64,000 bases of DNA, taken from positions 1 to 64,000 of the forward strand of contig JBGAPZ010000005.1 in assembly GCA_044220975.1 (NCBI GenBank). Direction: 5' to 3'. Shown here piece after piece: positions 47,331 through 56,286 of the stretch. The position numbers and the translations under genes were made by a program. Each line of letters opens with the position of its first letter. Positions within the stretch are counted from its first letter, which is position 1. This DNA is from SZUA-430 sp044220975 (GTDB lineage Bacteria; Pseudomonadota; Alphaproteobacteria; Micropepsales; Micropepsaceae). The notes beneath the pieces are model-generated. The model had not been told where the DNA came from and did not search any database. It saw only the letters and a program-made list of their open reading frames with translations.

Positions 47331-47930
47331 TCAGTGCTGTGCGACGACGTTGCCGCCGCGTTTGACTCGCATGGTGACTTCGATCGTGCCCGCCTTTTGG
47401 AACGTCAACTGGACCGGGATCGTTTCGCCTTCGGTGAACGGCGTGTCGACGTCGAGGAACATGACGTGCATGCCGTCTTCCTTCAGCGTCGCAGAACCGC
47501 CAGTCGGAATTTCAACGCCGGAAACCGGGCGCATCTTTGCGACGGCGCCGTCCAGTACGATCTCGTGGATCTCGGTGCGCGCGGCTCGCGGCGTGGAAGC
47601 CGCGATCAAGCGATCATTTTCGGTGCCGCCGTTCACGACGGTGAAGTAACCGGCCGCGACCTTGAGGCCGCGCGGCGTCGGCATCGCGCGTGCGTCGGCG
47701 ATGACGAGGGTGGATTGCGGCATCGGCGGTTTGATCGACATGGCAGCGCCAGTGGACGCGGCGGCGGTTTCAGCCGCCGCTGGCGTTGTGGCTTGTGTCT
47801 CATCGGCAGCGACCTGTTGCTCAGGCGGCGGCGGGGCCGTGACGACGGCTTGATCCTCGGCGTCGCTCATTCCGAGGTAAGAACAGGCGGTCAAAGATAT
47901 TAGGGCCAACAGGGCCGCTACGCGTTTCAT
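47331..47930 (-). CDS. PCu(A)C-type copper chaperone lipoprotein
   Basis: The N-terminal MKRVAALLALISLTACSYLG contains a lipobox (LTAC), so it is membrane-anchored. A Pro/Ala/Thr-rich linker of about 60 residues follows. The PCu(A)C domain has AAGYFTVVNGGTENDRLIAA, EIHEIVLDGAVAKMRPVSGV and LKEDGMHVMFLDVDTPF, giving the H...M...H.M set of Cu(I) ligands. Members deliver copper to the CuA site of cytochrome oxidase. The long linker is a variation on the usual short N-terminus. No cox genes are nearby. The window gives no hint of its regulation. Confidence 0.85.
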   Translation of the reverse strand: MKRVAALLALISLTACSYLGMSDAEDQAVVTAPPPPEQQVAADETQATTPAAAETAAASTGAAMSIKPPMPQSTLVIADARAMPTPRGLKVAAGYFTVVNGGTENDRLIAASTPRAARTEIHEIVLDGAVAKMRPVSGVEIPTGGSATLKEDGMHVMFLDVDTPFTEGETIPVQLTFQKAGTIEVTMRVKRGGNVVAQH

Positions 47931-48032
47931 TCGTCAACTCCGAAGCGATTCAGTGAAGGGTACTATGACGCAGAAAGCCGCGCGCACCAGTGATTGGCGC
48001 ACGCGGCGAAAGAGTTCTGCCCAAGCGGGTCG

Positions 48033-48692
48033 TTATTCGGCGGCTTCCGCAGCACGGCGCACGGCACCGGTTTCGCGATACTTCAGTGTCGCCACCGCCG
48101 CATCGACGAGACCAAAGGCAAACGTCTCGTCCAATTCTGCGTGGCCGTTGAGAAGCCGGTAGAGAATCGGGCCGTAAACGATGTCGGCAACGATCTCTTT
48201 GTCGGATTCGAAGGCGGTTTCGCCGCGCAGTTGGGCGCGAGAAACGATTGCGCGCACGATTTCGCGATGCGCTTCCATCAGCGAGGTGCGGAAGGCTTCG
48301 GCAAAGCGCGGGTCGGCTTGCGCTTCGGCGATGAGAGCCTTGAACACGGGGCCGCGACGTTGGGCCAGTGCGCGGACAGTCGCGCGCACGAGGTCCTGAA
48401 GGTCGCCTTTGAGCGAACCGGTGTCCGGCGCGATCGTTTCTTGCGGTGGCATGTCGGCGGTCAACGCCTCCAACACGATGAACGCAGCCGATGGCCACCA
48501 ACGGTAGATCGTCTGCTTCGAAACGCCCGCCCTGGCGGCGATTGCTTCAATGTTTAGAGCCGCATAGCCGTCGTTTTGAAGAATGTGCATCGCCGATTGA
48601 ATGATCGCGCGGCGCGATTCGGCGCTACGTGGTCGGCCTGCGCGCGGCTTCGGCGCGTGAGTCATCATTTCTGGATTTTCTGAATGTGTCAT
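48033..48692 (-). CDS. TetR/AcrR family transcriptional regulator
   Basis: 219 residues. The N-terminal HTH reads RRAIIQSAMHILQNDGYAA, then IEAIAARAGVSKQTIYRWWP, the TetR recognition helix. The C-terminal ligand domain (ALAQRRGPVFKALIAEAQAD, RLLNGHAELDETFAFGLVD) is of the TetR_C_16/33 type with no clear ligand. In-frame ATGs at codons 9 and 10 are alternative starts. The regulated genes are probably adjacent, but no obvious efflux pump is nearby. Confidence 0.9.
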   Translation of the reverse strand: MTHSENPEMMTHAPKPRAGRPRSAESRRAIIQSAMHILQNDGYAALNIEAIAARAGVSKQTIYRWWPSAAFIVLEALTADMPPQETIAPDTGSLKGDLQDLVRATVRALAQRRGPVFKALIAEAQADPRFAEAFRTSLMEAHREIVRAIVSRAQLRGETAFESDKEIVADIVYGPILYRLLNGHAELDETFAFGLVDAAVATLKYRETGAVRRAAEAAE

Positions 48693-48801
48693 GAGCCCCT
48701 CGACTCAAAATGCCCCAGTGAATCGCGGTCCCTTCGCGAATCACTTTGATATACCGAGGGTGTTCGCCTGAGCCCCGAGGGTCAAGCACCGATCATCGCA
48801 A

Positions 48802-49854
48802 TTATTGCGAGGCCGACATGCGCTCTAGGAAATATGAGGGATCGAGCGGGACACGTGTGATCACTTCGCCGCTCTTGCCGAATACGCCGAGCGAACGACC
48901 GTCTACTTCAACTTGAAGCCCGCCCGCGTTTCCCGTTTGCATAGTCAGTCCAGTGCGATTCGGTACGGAATATGATTCGCCGACGTTGAGCACGCGCGCG
49001 ACCAAGACCGAACGGCTGCGCGGCAGTTGTGCGTCGCGCACTTGGATGTATGTCGGTTCCACCGCTTTGAGGATGATGCGAACATTTGCGTCGACAGGCT
49101 GCGTCGGCGCATCCGTCGCAGACGTGGTCGCTTGCGCGAGCGTGATCGCGGTCGCCGCCGGCGAAATGGGCGCGAGCGCGGGCGCTTCGGGTAAATTTTG
49201 TTCGGGCAAAGTCTGGCCACCCGCGACGAAGCTGACTGCGACTTCGACGGGTGTGCGATTCGAATCGGTTGGCGCGGTGGCAACGGCCGTCTTAGGCGCC
49301 GTTGGTTTCGCGGGTTCGACGACGACCGCGGCCGCTTCGGTTTGCGCGGCGATGGCAACTGCTTTGCGGCTCGGCATCGTCAGGTAAGAGATGCCGTAGA
49401 CGCCCATTGCGATCAGCAGGGCTACCGCCATGATCGAACTGCGGGGACCGCGGTATTCTTCCTGCGCGACGGGGAAGACGAGGTCGACGGGCTTTGCGGC
49501 CCCTTGCTCGGCCGTTTCGTCTTTGAACTGTTGGACCAACGCATCGGCATCGAGGCCGAGGTGGCGGGCATAGGCGCGCACGAACCCGACGGCGTAGGTG
49601 CGGCCGGGAAGCTTTTCGAGGTTGCCGGTTTCGATGGCTTCAAGCTGCTCGCGGCGCATCTTGAGCATTGCGGCGACGGCCGCCGCTTCTAGGCCGCGGT
49701 CGACGCGTGCAGCGCGAAGGGTCTCGCCGACGGTTGATTGAGACACTTCGACAGCTTCAGGAGCTTGCTGCAACTCCTCGACAGCTTCGCGCAAGTGCAG
49801 GCGACGGCGCTCTCTGCGCTCTTCTGCCGGCAACGTTTGCGACACGTCGCTCAT
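48802..49854 (-). CDS. RodZ-like protein: HTH, membrane helix and DUF4115
   Basis: The start is ATG 49854 (MSDVSQTLPAEERRERRRLH). Residues about 43-110 form a helix-turn-helix_25 domain (TVGETLRAARVDRGLEAAAV, GNLEKLPGRTYAVGFVRAYA). A single membrane helix follows (SSIMAVALLIAMGVYGISYL), then an Ala/Pro/Thr-rich linker and a C-terminal DUF4115 (RIILKAVEPTYIQVRDAQLP, LQVEVDGRSLGVFGKSGEVI). This is the RodZ layout, linking MreB to the cell-wall elongation machinery. Alphaproteobacterial orthologues sit next to ptsP-lysC as here. 122 bases separate it from the ptsP stop. Confidence 0.87.
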   Translation of the reverse strand: MSDVSQTLPAEERRERRRLHLREAVEELQQAPEAVEVSQSTVGETLRAARVDRGLEAAAVAAMLKMRREQLEAIETGNLEKLPGRTYAVGFVRAYARHLGLDADALVQQFKDETAEQGAAKPVDLVFPVAQEEYRGPRSSIMAVALLIAMGVYGISYLTMPSRKAVAIAAQTEAAAVVVEPAKPTAPKTAVATAPTDSNRTPVEVAVSFVAGGQTLPEQNLPEAPALAPISPAATAITLAQATTSATDAPTQPVDANVRIILKAVEPTYIQVRDAQLPRSRSVLVARVLNVGESYSVPNRTGLTMQTGNAGGLQVEVDGRSLGVFGKSGEVITRVPLDPSYFLERMSASQ

Positions 49855-49976
49855 GACCCAACACCCATTCAACGTTTGTTGTCGATGCACGAAGACTTGA
49901 GCTTCGGCACCGCCACTCTACAACTTTGTCAGTTAAATATTGCAAAACGCGCGGGCGCGAGCAAACACCGATCAAG

Positions 49977-52238
49977 CTAAATTGGTACGCGCTCATTGAT
50001 TGCAAATTGCTTCAACTGCTCCCGAAGCGAGTGATCGGAGCTCGCGTGGAGCCCCGCCATATAGGCCGACAGTTGGCCGGAATTGAGGCTGAGGAGCATC
50101 TGTTTCACCGGTCCGATCGAGGCCGGCACCATGGAAAGCGAGCGGAAACCCAGGCCAATCAAGGCCATTGCCTCCAGCGGGCGACCCGCCATCTCACCGC
50201 ACAGCGTCACCGGAACTCCGCGGGCGCGGGCCGCGTCGGAAATTCCTTTCAGGAAATTAAGCATAGGCGGACTCAACAGATCGTACCGCCCACCCAGGCG
50301 CGGGTTTCCACGGTCGCTAGCGAACAAGAACTGCATCAGGTCGTTCGAGCCGATCGAAACGAAGTCGGCGGCGCCCAGCAGCGCAGGCAGCTGAAAGGCC
50401 AGCGCCGGGACTTCCAGCATGCTGCCGACGCGTACTTTACGCGGCGGGGTCTCGCGGGTGCGCGCCAAGCGTTCGAGTTCGCGGTCGACGAGCTTGCGCG
50501 CAGTGCGGAACTCGGACACCTCGGCGACCATCGGGAACATCAGATCGACATCGCGGCCAGCGCCCGCTTTCAGCAGGGCGCGAATTTGGTAGCGCAGCAA
50601 AGCCGGGCGATCGAGCGTCATGCGGATGGCGCGCCATCCCATGGCCGGGTTTTCTTCGTTTAGGGGGCGCGCATAGGGCAGCACTTTGTCGCCGCCGAGG
50701 TCGAGCGTTCGGAACACGACTTGGCGGCCTGCCGCGCCATCGAGGACGGCGCTGTAGAGATCGACGAGTTGCTGCAGGCGCGGCATCTCGTGGGAAATCA
50801 TGAACTGTAGTTCTGTGCGGAAAAGGCCAATGCCCTCAGCCCCCGCTTCTTCGAGATGGGGCAAGTCCGCGAGCAGGCCCGCGTTCATCAGCAGCTTTAC
50901 GCGTTCGCCGTCTTTCGTGACAGCTGGCAGCAGCCGCATCGCGGCATAGGCGGCTTGCCGCTGAGCACGCAGGGCGAGCTTGTGGCGATAGGCTTCACGC
51001 ACATCATGCGCGGGGCGCATGTGAACTTCGGCAGTGTCACCATCGGCGATAACCCAGTCGCCGGATTCAATCTGGTCGAGCACGCCTTCGACGCGTCCGA
51101 TCAGCGGGATGTCGAGCGCGCGCGCGACGATTGCAACGTGGCTTGTGGGCGAGCCTTCCTCGAGGATCAGGCCGCGCAGTTTCGTACGATCGTAGTCGAG
51201 CAACTCTGCCGGGCCCATTGTGCGGGCGAAGAGCACCGTGTCGGCGGGCAAGGCCTCGTGCGCCGAGGTGTCGGATTTGCCCATCAAATGGCGCAGCAAT
51301 CGGTTTGCTAGATCGTCGAGATCGTGCAGCCGCTCGCGCATCAAAGGGTCGGTCTGGCGCGCCATGCGCGCGCGGGTGTCGTTTTGCACGCGCTCGACCG
51401 CGCCCTCGGCCGTCAAGCCCGACAACACCGCCTCGCGCAGGCGGTTCGTCCAGCCACGGTCGTGGGCGAACATGCGGTAGGCCTCAAGCACGTCGCGCGA
51501 TTCGCCGGCGATAGCCGTATCGTCGGTCGACAGCATGGCGTCGATCGACGTGCGCAGGTCGATGATTGCAGTGTCCAACCTATCACGCTCGGCGATCACG
51601 TCGTCTGCGATCAGCTTTTCGACCTTTACGCGCGGTTCGTGCAACACTGCGCGGCCCATCGCGATACCTTCGCAGAACGAGACGCCCTGACCTCGCCAGG
51701 GGCGATCGTGCTTGGGACCAATGTCGACTTCGGCGAGGTCAACAAGGGAGCCGGAGACAACGAGTTCGGCAAGAACCGTCGCCACGGTCAGAAGCGCTTC
51801 GACTTCTTCCTCGCCATAGTGGCGGTGCGTTTTGTTTTGTACCGCAAGGACGCCCAGCGTCGTGCCGCCGCTCCTGATGATGGGTACGCCGAGCATCGAC
51901 TGGTAGGGGTCTTCGCCGGTTTCCGGCCGGTAGGAGAAGCTTGGGTGTTGCGGTGCGTCCGACAAGTTTAGCGGCCGCGCGTTCGCGGCGACATCGCCGA
52001 TGATGCCCTCGCCCATTTTGAGGCGCGTTGCGTGAACAGCAGACCGGTTCAAGCCTTCGGTCGCGAAAAGCTCCAACCAACCGCCGGGCTTGGAAAGATA
52101 GATCGAGCAGACCTCCGCCACCATGTTGACGGCGATGACCTCGACCATTTTGTCCAGACGCGCCTGCGGCGAGATGCGCTCGACCATAATCTCGCGCATG
52201 CGCTTCAAAATCAGGCGTGGGCCGGCGGTGGTGGCCAA
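49977..52238 (-). CDS. ptsP: Phosphoenolpyruvate-protein phosphotransferase PtsP (EI-Ntr)
   Basis: The start is TTG 52238, with TTAGGAGT just upstream. The 753-residue protein has an N-terminal GAF domain (VCSIYLSKPGGWLELFATEG, GVLAVQNKTHRHYG) that in EI-Ntr senses glutamine, then the enzyme I parts. The phospho-His is in SPTSHVAIVARAL (His367), and the PEP-binding domain follows (GIGLFRTELQFM, FRTLDLGGDKVLPYARP, SIGSNDLMQFLFA). It feeds the nitrogen phosphotransfer chain NPr/EIIA-Ntr that controls potassium and stringent responses. It starts 31 bases after the lysC stop, so they are in one operon. Confidence 0.93.
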   Translation of the reverse strand: MATTAGPRLILKRMREIMVERISPQARLDKMVEVIAVNMVAEVCSIYLSKPGGWLELFATEGLNRSAVHATRLKMGEGIIGDVAANARPLNLSDAPQHPSFSYRPETGEDPYQSMLGVPIIRSGGTTLGVLAVQNKTHRHYGEEEVEALLTVATVLAELVVSGSLVDLAEVDIGPKHDRPWRGQGVSFCEGIAMGRAVLHEPRVKVEKLIADDVIAERDRLDTAIIDLRTSIDAMLSTDDTAIAGESRDVLEAYRMFAHDRGWTNRLREAVLSGLTAEGAVERVQNDTRARMARQTDPLMRERLHDLDDLANRLLRHLMGKSDTSAHEALPADTVLFARTMGPAELLDYDRTKLRGLILEEGSPTSHVAIVARALDIPLIGRVEGVLDQIESGDWVIADGDTAEVHMRPAHDVREAYRHKLALRAQRQAAYAAMRLLPAVTKDGERVKLLMNAGLLADLPHLEEAGAEGIGLFRTELQFMISHEMPRLQQLVDLYSAVLDGAAGRQVVFRTLDLGGDKVLPYARPLNEENPAMGWRAIRMTLDRPALLRYQIRALLKAGAGRDVDLMFPMVAEVSEFRTARKLVDRELERLARTRETPPRKVRVGSMLEVPALAFQLPALLGAADFVSIGSNDLMQFLFASDRGNPRLGGRYDLLSPPMLNFLKGISDAARARGVPVTLCGEMAGRPLEAMALIGLGFRSLSMVPASIGPVKQMLLSLNSGQLSAYMAGLHASSDHSLREQLKQFAINERVPI

Positions 52239-52269
52239 TTTAACTCCTAAGGTCCGGTGCGAGCGGCCG

Positions 52270-53487
52270 TCATTTGTCCAAACCGTAAGCGGTGTGGAGA
52301 GCGCGGACGGCGGTGTCTGTCAATTCTGCGGCAATGAGGACGCTGATCTTGATTTCGGACGTCGAAATTACGTGGATGTTGATGTCTTTCTCGGCGAGCG
52401 TCTTGAACATCGTTTGGGCGACGCCCGCGTGCGTGCGCATGCCGACGCCGATGACGGACACCTTCGCGACGTTCTTGTCGGTCAAGAGTTTCTGAAAGGC
52501 GATCGCGGTTTTGTTGCGTTCGATGATATGGATCGCGCGCTCGAACTCCGCCCGGCCGACCGTGAACGTCATGTCGGTCGTGGCGCCGTCTTCAGACGTG
52601 TTCTGCACGATCATGTCGACGTTGATACCGCCGTCGGCGAGCGGCCCGAAGATCGCGGCCGCCACGCCGGGTTTGTCCGGGACTTTCACGAGCGTGATCT
52701 TCGCCTCGTCCCGGCTGTAGGCGATGCCGCTGACCAGTTGTTGTTCCACGATTTCGTCCTCATCGCACACGAGCGTGCCGGGCAGGTCTTCGAAACTCGA
52801 AAGCACTTGCACGGGCACGCGGTGAATCATTGCGAGTTCGACCGAGCGCGTCTGCAGCACTTTGGCGCCGAGCGAGGCCATCTCGAGCATTTCTTCGTAG
52901 GAGATCTTGTCGAGCTTGCGTGCCTTCGGCGTGATGCGCGGGTCGGTCGTATAGACGCCGTCGACGTCAGTATAGATGTCGCAGCGTTCCGCCTTTAGCG
53001 CGGCAGCGACGGCGACGGCGCTGGTGTCGGAGCCGCCGCGGCCCAAGGTCGTTATGCGGTTGTCGGGACCCAATCCTTGAAAGCCCGCAACGACAGCGAC
53101 TTGGTTCTGCGCGAGGCGTTCCTCCAGCACTTTCGTTTCGATGCCGGTGATGGCGGCCGAGCCATGCATGGCGCTGGTGTGAATCGGGATCTGCCAGCCA
53201 AGCCATGAGCGCGCCTGCACGCCGATGTGCTGAAGCGCGATCGAAAGCAGGCCGACGGTGACTTGTTCGCCCGCCGATACCACGGTGTCGTATTCGCGCG
53301 CGTCGTGCAGCGGCGAAAGCTCGCGCGCCCAATTGACGAGCTTGTTCGTTTCGCCCGACATCGCGGAGACGACGACGGCCACCTGGTATCCGCGGTCGAC
53401 CTCGCGCTTAACCTTGAGGGCGACGTTGCGGATGCGCTCCAGGTCGGCCACAGACGTGCCACCGAACTTCATCACGAGTCTGGGCAT
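52270..53487 (-). CDS. lysC: Aspartate kinase
   Basis: 405 residues. The kinase motif VMKFGGTSVADLERIRN is at the N-terminus, and TTLGRGGSDTSAVAVAAALK and CDIYTDVDGVYTTDPRI are the aspartate/ATP sites. Two ACT domains fill the C-terminal 160 residues (LVKVPDKPGVAAAIFGPLAD, VSVIGVGMRTHAGVAQTMF). It phosphorylates aspartate in the first step of lysine, threonine and methionine synthesis, and the ACT domains mediate feedback by lysine/threonine. It lies divergent from ubiG and leads the lysC-ptsP pair, an arrangement common in Alphaproteobacteria. No strong Shine-Dalgarno sequence precedes ATG 53487. Confidence 0.93.
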   Translation of the reverse strand: MPRLVMKFGGTSVADLERIRNVALKVKREVDRGYQVAVVVSAMSGETNKLVNWARELSPLHDAREYDTVVSAGEQVTVGLLSIALQHIGVQARSWLGWQIPIHTSAMHGSAAITGIETKVLEERLAQNQVAVVAGFQGLGPDNRITTLGRGGSDTSAVAVAAALKAERCDIYTDVDGVYTTDPRITPKARKLDKISYEEMLEMASLGAKVLQTRSVELAMIHRVPVQVLSSFEDLPGTLVCDEDEIVEQQLVSGIAYSRDEAKITLVKVPDKPGVAAAIFGPLADGGINVDMIVQNTSEDGATTDMTFTVGRAEFERAIHIIERNKTAIAFQKLLTDKNVAKVSVIGVGMRTHAGVAQTMFKTLAEKDINIHVISTSEIKISVLIAAELTDTAVRALHTAYGLDK

Positions 53488-53594
53488 GGTGGCGCGGCGT
53501 TAGGTCCTGAGGGATCAAGGGGTTGATTGGGCTCGGCTGGGGTATAGTTGGACTCCCAGTGTTTGTCACGCAACGCGCGGAGCGATGGAAGCCA

Positions 53595-54356
53595 GTGGCC
53601 ACCGTCACACATGAACAATCCACAATCGATCCGGGCGAGGTCGCGCGCTTTTCGGCTCTGGCGGCGGAATGGTGGAACCCGCACGGCAAATTCGGTGTCC
53701 TGCACAAGTTCAACCCAGTTAGGCTTACCTATATCCGCGACGAGTCGGCGGCGCACTTCGCTCGCGACCCCAAGGGCATGAAACCCTTCGCAGGACTACG
53801 GCTGCTCGACATTGGCTGCGGTGGCGGGCTGCTCAGCGAGCCGATGGCGCGGTTGGGCTTCGACGTGCTGGGCGCGGACGCATCCGAGAAAAACATCAAG
53901 ACCGCCGCGACGCATGCGGCGGAGAACGAGCTGGTCATCGACTATCGCGCGACGACGGCGGAAGCGTTGGCTGCGGCCGGCGAACAGTTTGACGTGATCC
54001 TCAATATGGAGGTGATCGAACATGTGGCGGACTTGAACCTGTTCGTTGCGAGTTGTGCGTCGATGCTGAAGCCCGGCGGCTTGATGTTCGTGGCCACGAT
54101 CAACCGCACGGCAAAGGCCTATGCGCTCGCGATTGTGGGCGCTGAATACGTGCTCGGTTGGTTGCCCAAGGGCACGCACGATTGGAACAAGTTCGTGAAG
54201 CCGTTGGAGTTGGATACCGCACTCAGCCGCGCCGGGCTCGACATGGCGAAGGAAACCGGCGTGATGTTCAACCCACTCACCGGCGGGTGGATGCTCGCGA
54301 GCGATACCGACGTGAATTACATGGTGGTCGCGAAGAGTGCGGGAGCAAAAGGATGA
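53595..54356 (+). CDS. ubiG: Bifunctional 2-polyprenyl-6-hydroxyphenol methylase / 3-demethylubiquinol 3-O-methyltransferase
   Basis: I choose GTG 53595 (reads VATVTHEQSTIDPGEVARFS) because GGAAG lies about 4 bases upstream and UbiG proteins begin near this point; the frame extends to 53523. The 253-residue enzyme has the SAM motif LRLLDIGCGGGLLSEPMARL, WWNPHGKFGVLHKFNP, VDVILNMEVIEHV-like post-motif (DVILNMEVIEHVADLN) and the UbiG tail GTHDWNKFVKP. It carries out both O-methylations of ubiquinone synthesis. Its stop TGA overlaps the start of a 24-residue peptide. Confidence 0.93.
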   Translation: MATVTHEQSTIDPGEVARFSALAAEWWNPHGKFGVLHKFNPVRLTYIRDESAAHFARDPKGMKPFAGLRLLDIGCGGGLLSEPMARLGFDVLGADASEKNIKTAATHAAENELVIDYRATTAEALAAAGEQFDVILNMEVIEHVADLNLFVASCASMLKPGGLMFVATINRTAKAYALAIVGAEYVLGWLPKGTHDWNKFVKPLELDTALSRAGLDMAKETGVMFNPLTGGWMLASDTDVNYMVVAKSAGAKG

Positions 54357-54427
54357 AGGCCTCCGTCACGACAACGGCAGTCGTGTTTGCGTTGATCCTC
54401 ATCGCGCATTGGTGCGACTCTATTTAA
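54353..54427 (+). CDS. 24-residue membrane micropeptide coupled to ubiG
   Basis: The start ATG overlaps the ubiG stop (ATGA), with GGAG 10 and AAAAGG 1-6 bases upstream. It reads MKASVTTTAVVFALILIAHW and ends CDSI. It is a positively charged start plus one hydrophobic helix, long enough to cross the membrane. Coupling to ubiG and the clear ribosome site favour real translation, but so short a frame can arise by chance. Confidence 0.45.
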   Translation: MKASVTTTAVVFALILIAHWCDSI

Positions 54428-54496
54428 TTGCTCTGCGATCTTAGGCGATGCGTTCTTTGTCGGCTCAACGATCGTGGCCGGCGCGCGTTGACGGTA

Positions 54497-54910
54497 TCAA
54501 GAATCCGCGCGCGGCAGACTGGGTAAAGCCGCTACCGGAATACCTTCTTCGATCAAGTCGCGCGCGTCGTCGAGCGTGGCTTCGCCGTAAATTTGGCGTT
54601 CCTTGGCGTCGCCGTGATGGATCGCGCGGGCTTCGTCGGGGAATTTGTCGCCGACGTACTCTGCGTTCTTCTCGACCTCTTTGCGGACGTTCGTTACCCA
54701 CTCGCGCATAGCCCGTGCCTTCGATGCGGCTTCGGCGAGTTCGCCTTTCTTTGAGACCGCCGGCGCCATCGGCGCCTTCATGATCTTCTTCGAGTTGCAG
54801 GTCGGGCAGACAAGCAGACCCTTCTTCGCCTGCGCGTCATACGCGGCGCTGTCGCGAAACCAGCCTTCGAAGTCGTGGTCCTTGGGGCAGACCAACTGAT
54901 AGCGGATCAT
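54497..54910 (-). CDS. DUF1178 family protein
   Basis: 137 residues. The N-terminal zinc-ribbon-like part has IRYQLVCPKDHDFEGWFRDS and LLVCPTCNSKKIMKAPMAP, with one CPTC pair and an additional Cys. The C-terminal part includes REWVTNVRKEVEKNAEYVGD and FPDEARAIHHGDAKERQIYG, then EEGIPVAALPSLP. This is the complete DUF1178 pattern, widespread in Alphaproteobacteria and of unknown function. Often near nitrilase/grxC genes, as here (grxC is 3.1 kb away on the same strand). Confidence 0.92.
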   Translation of the reverse strand: MIRYQLVCPKDHDFEGWFRDSAAYDAQAKKGLLVCPTCNSKKIMKAPMAPAVSKKGELAEAASKARAMREWVTNVRKEVEKNAEYVGDKFPDEARAIHHGDAKERQIYGEATLDDARDLIEEGIPVAALPSLPRADS

Positions 54911-55053
54911 GACGTAACGTCTAACTCCTGGACGTGCCGCATAAGATGACGGCCAAGGCTCGCTTCGGCAAGACTAGCTCCATGCGACGCTGCGGACGTT
55001 AAGGAAGGGTAAATCGACCGGTCGCGCACAACTGCTGTCACTTATGCGGGGCC

Positions 55054-56286
55054 TCAGGTGACCGCTTTGCGCGATTTGAATTCAGGTGTGTCCCATTCGC
55101 GGGCTGTCATCACCTCGTCGATGATCCGTACGGCATCAAATGCATCTACGAATCGCGTGGTCAGCGGCGAGAAACCGAAACGCACAATGTCGGGCGCGCG
55201 GAAGTCGCCGATCACGCCTTTGGCTATAAGCGCTTGCATGATCGCATAGCCTTCACCGTGCGCGAGCGAGACGACGGCAGCGCGTTCTCGTGCAGTGCGC
55301 GGGCTTGCGAGCGTGAAGCCATGGCGCATCAAGCGCTCGTCGGCGAGGGAGACAAATAGGCTCGTCAGCGCTTCGACCTTGGCCCGCACGACTTGCATGT
55401 CGATGCCGTCAAATTCGTCGAGCGCTGCATCGAGTGCAATCAGCGACAGGATGGGCGGCGTACCGGTCAGAAGCTTGTCCATACCTTTTGCTTGTTCGTA
55501 GTCGGCGGCGAAAGCGAACGGGTCGATATGGCCGAGCCAGCCGGTCAGCGGGTGGTCGAACGCGTCGTGGTGGCGCTTCGCGACGAAGACGTATGCGGGC
55601 GCCCCAGGGCCGCCGTTCAGGTACTTGTAGCCGCAGCCGACCCCGAAGTCCGCGCCACATCCGCCAAGTTCCAGCGGCAAGACGCCTGCACTGTGCGAGA
55701 GATCCCACACGATGAGCGCGCCTTTCGCGTGCGCTGCTTCCGTGATTGCGCGCATGTCGTGGATGAAACCGGATTTGTAGTTCACGTGAGTGAGCGATAC
55801 GACGGCGGTGTCGGTATCGATCGCGCCGGCTAGATCGCGGGCGTCGACACGCTTGAAGTTTGCTCCGGTCAGATTGGCGATGCCGCTTGCGATGTAAGCA
55901 TCGGTCGGGAAGTCGCCGTGAACTCCCAAAATCGTCTTGCGGGCTGGGCGCATCCGCAACGCCGCCGCCAGAACCTTAAAGAGATCGACGGAGGTCGAGT
56001 CGGTGACGATGACTGCGCCAGCGGCAGCTCCAATCAGTCTTGCGATCTTGGCACCTGCGCGCTGCGGCGCGGTATACCAGCCGGCTGCGTTCCAAGATCG
56101 GATTAAGCCCCTGCCCCATTCGTTTTCGATCGCGTCGCGCAGCCGCGGTGCGACGCTCTTCGGCAAGCAACCGAGCGAGTTACCGTCGAGATAAATGATG
56201 CCGTCGGGGATCGAGAAGCGGTCGCGCGCGTGAGCGAGTGGATCGCTTGCGTCGAGGTCTTGTGCATGTTCGCGGGTGAGCGTCAT
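55054..56286 (-). CDS. kynU: Kynureninase
   Basis: The start is ATG 56286, overlapping the previous stop (ATGA). The 410-residue protein has the kynureninase hallmarks: IYLDGNSLGCLPKSV, ENEWGRGLIRSWNAAGW, TDSTSVDLFKVLAAAL, the PLP-lysine in VGCGYKYLNGGPGAPAY, and GWLGHIDPFAFAADYEQAKG. The enzyme cleaves kynurenine to anthranilate and alanine in tryptophan degradation. No tryptophan dioxygenase (kynA) is in the window, but an alpha/beta hydrolase precedes it in the same operon and may supply the formamidase step. Confidence 0.92.
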   Translation of the reverse strand: MTLTREHAQDLDASDPLAHARDRFSIPDGIIYLDGNSLGCLPKSVAPRLRDAIENEWGRGLIRSWNAAGWYTAPQRAGAKIARLIGAAAGAVIVTDSTSVDLFKVLAAALRMRPARKTILGVHGDFPTDAYIASGIANLTGANFKRVDARDLAGAIDTDTAVVSLTHVNYKSGFIHDMRAITEAAHAKGALIVWDLSHSAGVLPLELGGCGADFGVGCGYKYLNGGPGAPAYVFVAKRHHDAFDHPLTGWLGHIDPFAFAADYEQAKGMDKLLTGTPPILSLIALDAALDEFDGIDMQVVRAKVEALTSLFVSLADERLMRHGFTLASPRTARERAAVVSLAHGEGYAIMQALIAKGVIGDFRAPDIVRFGFSPLTTRFVDAFDAVRIIDEVMTAREWDTPEFKSRKAVT

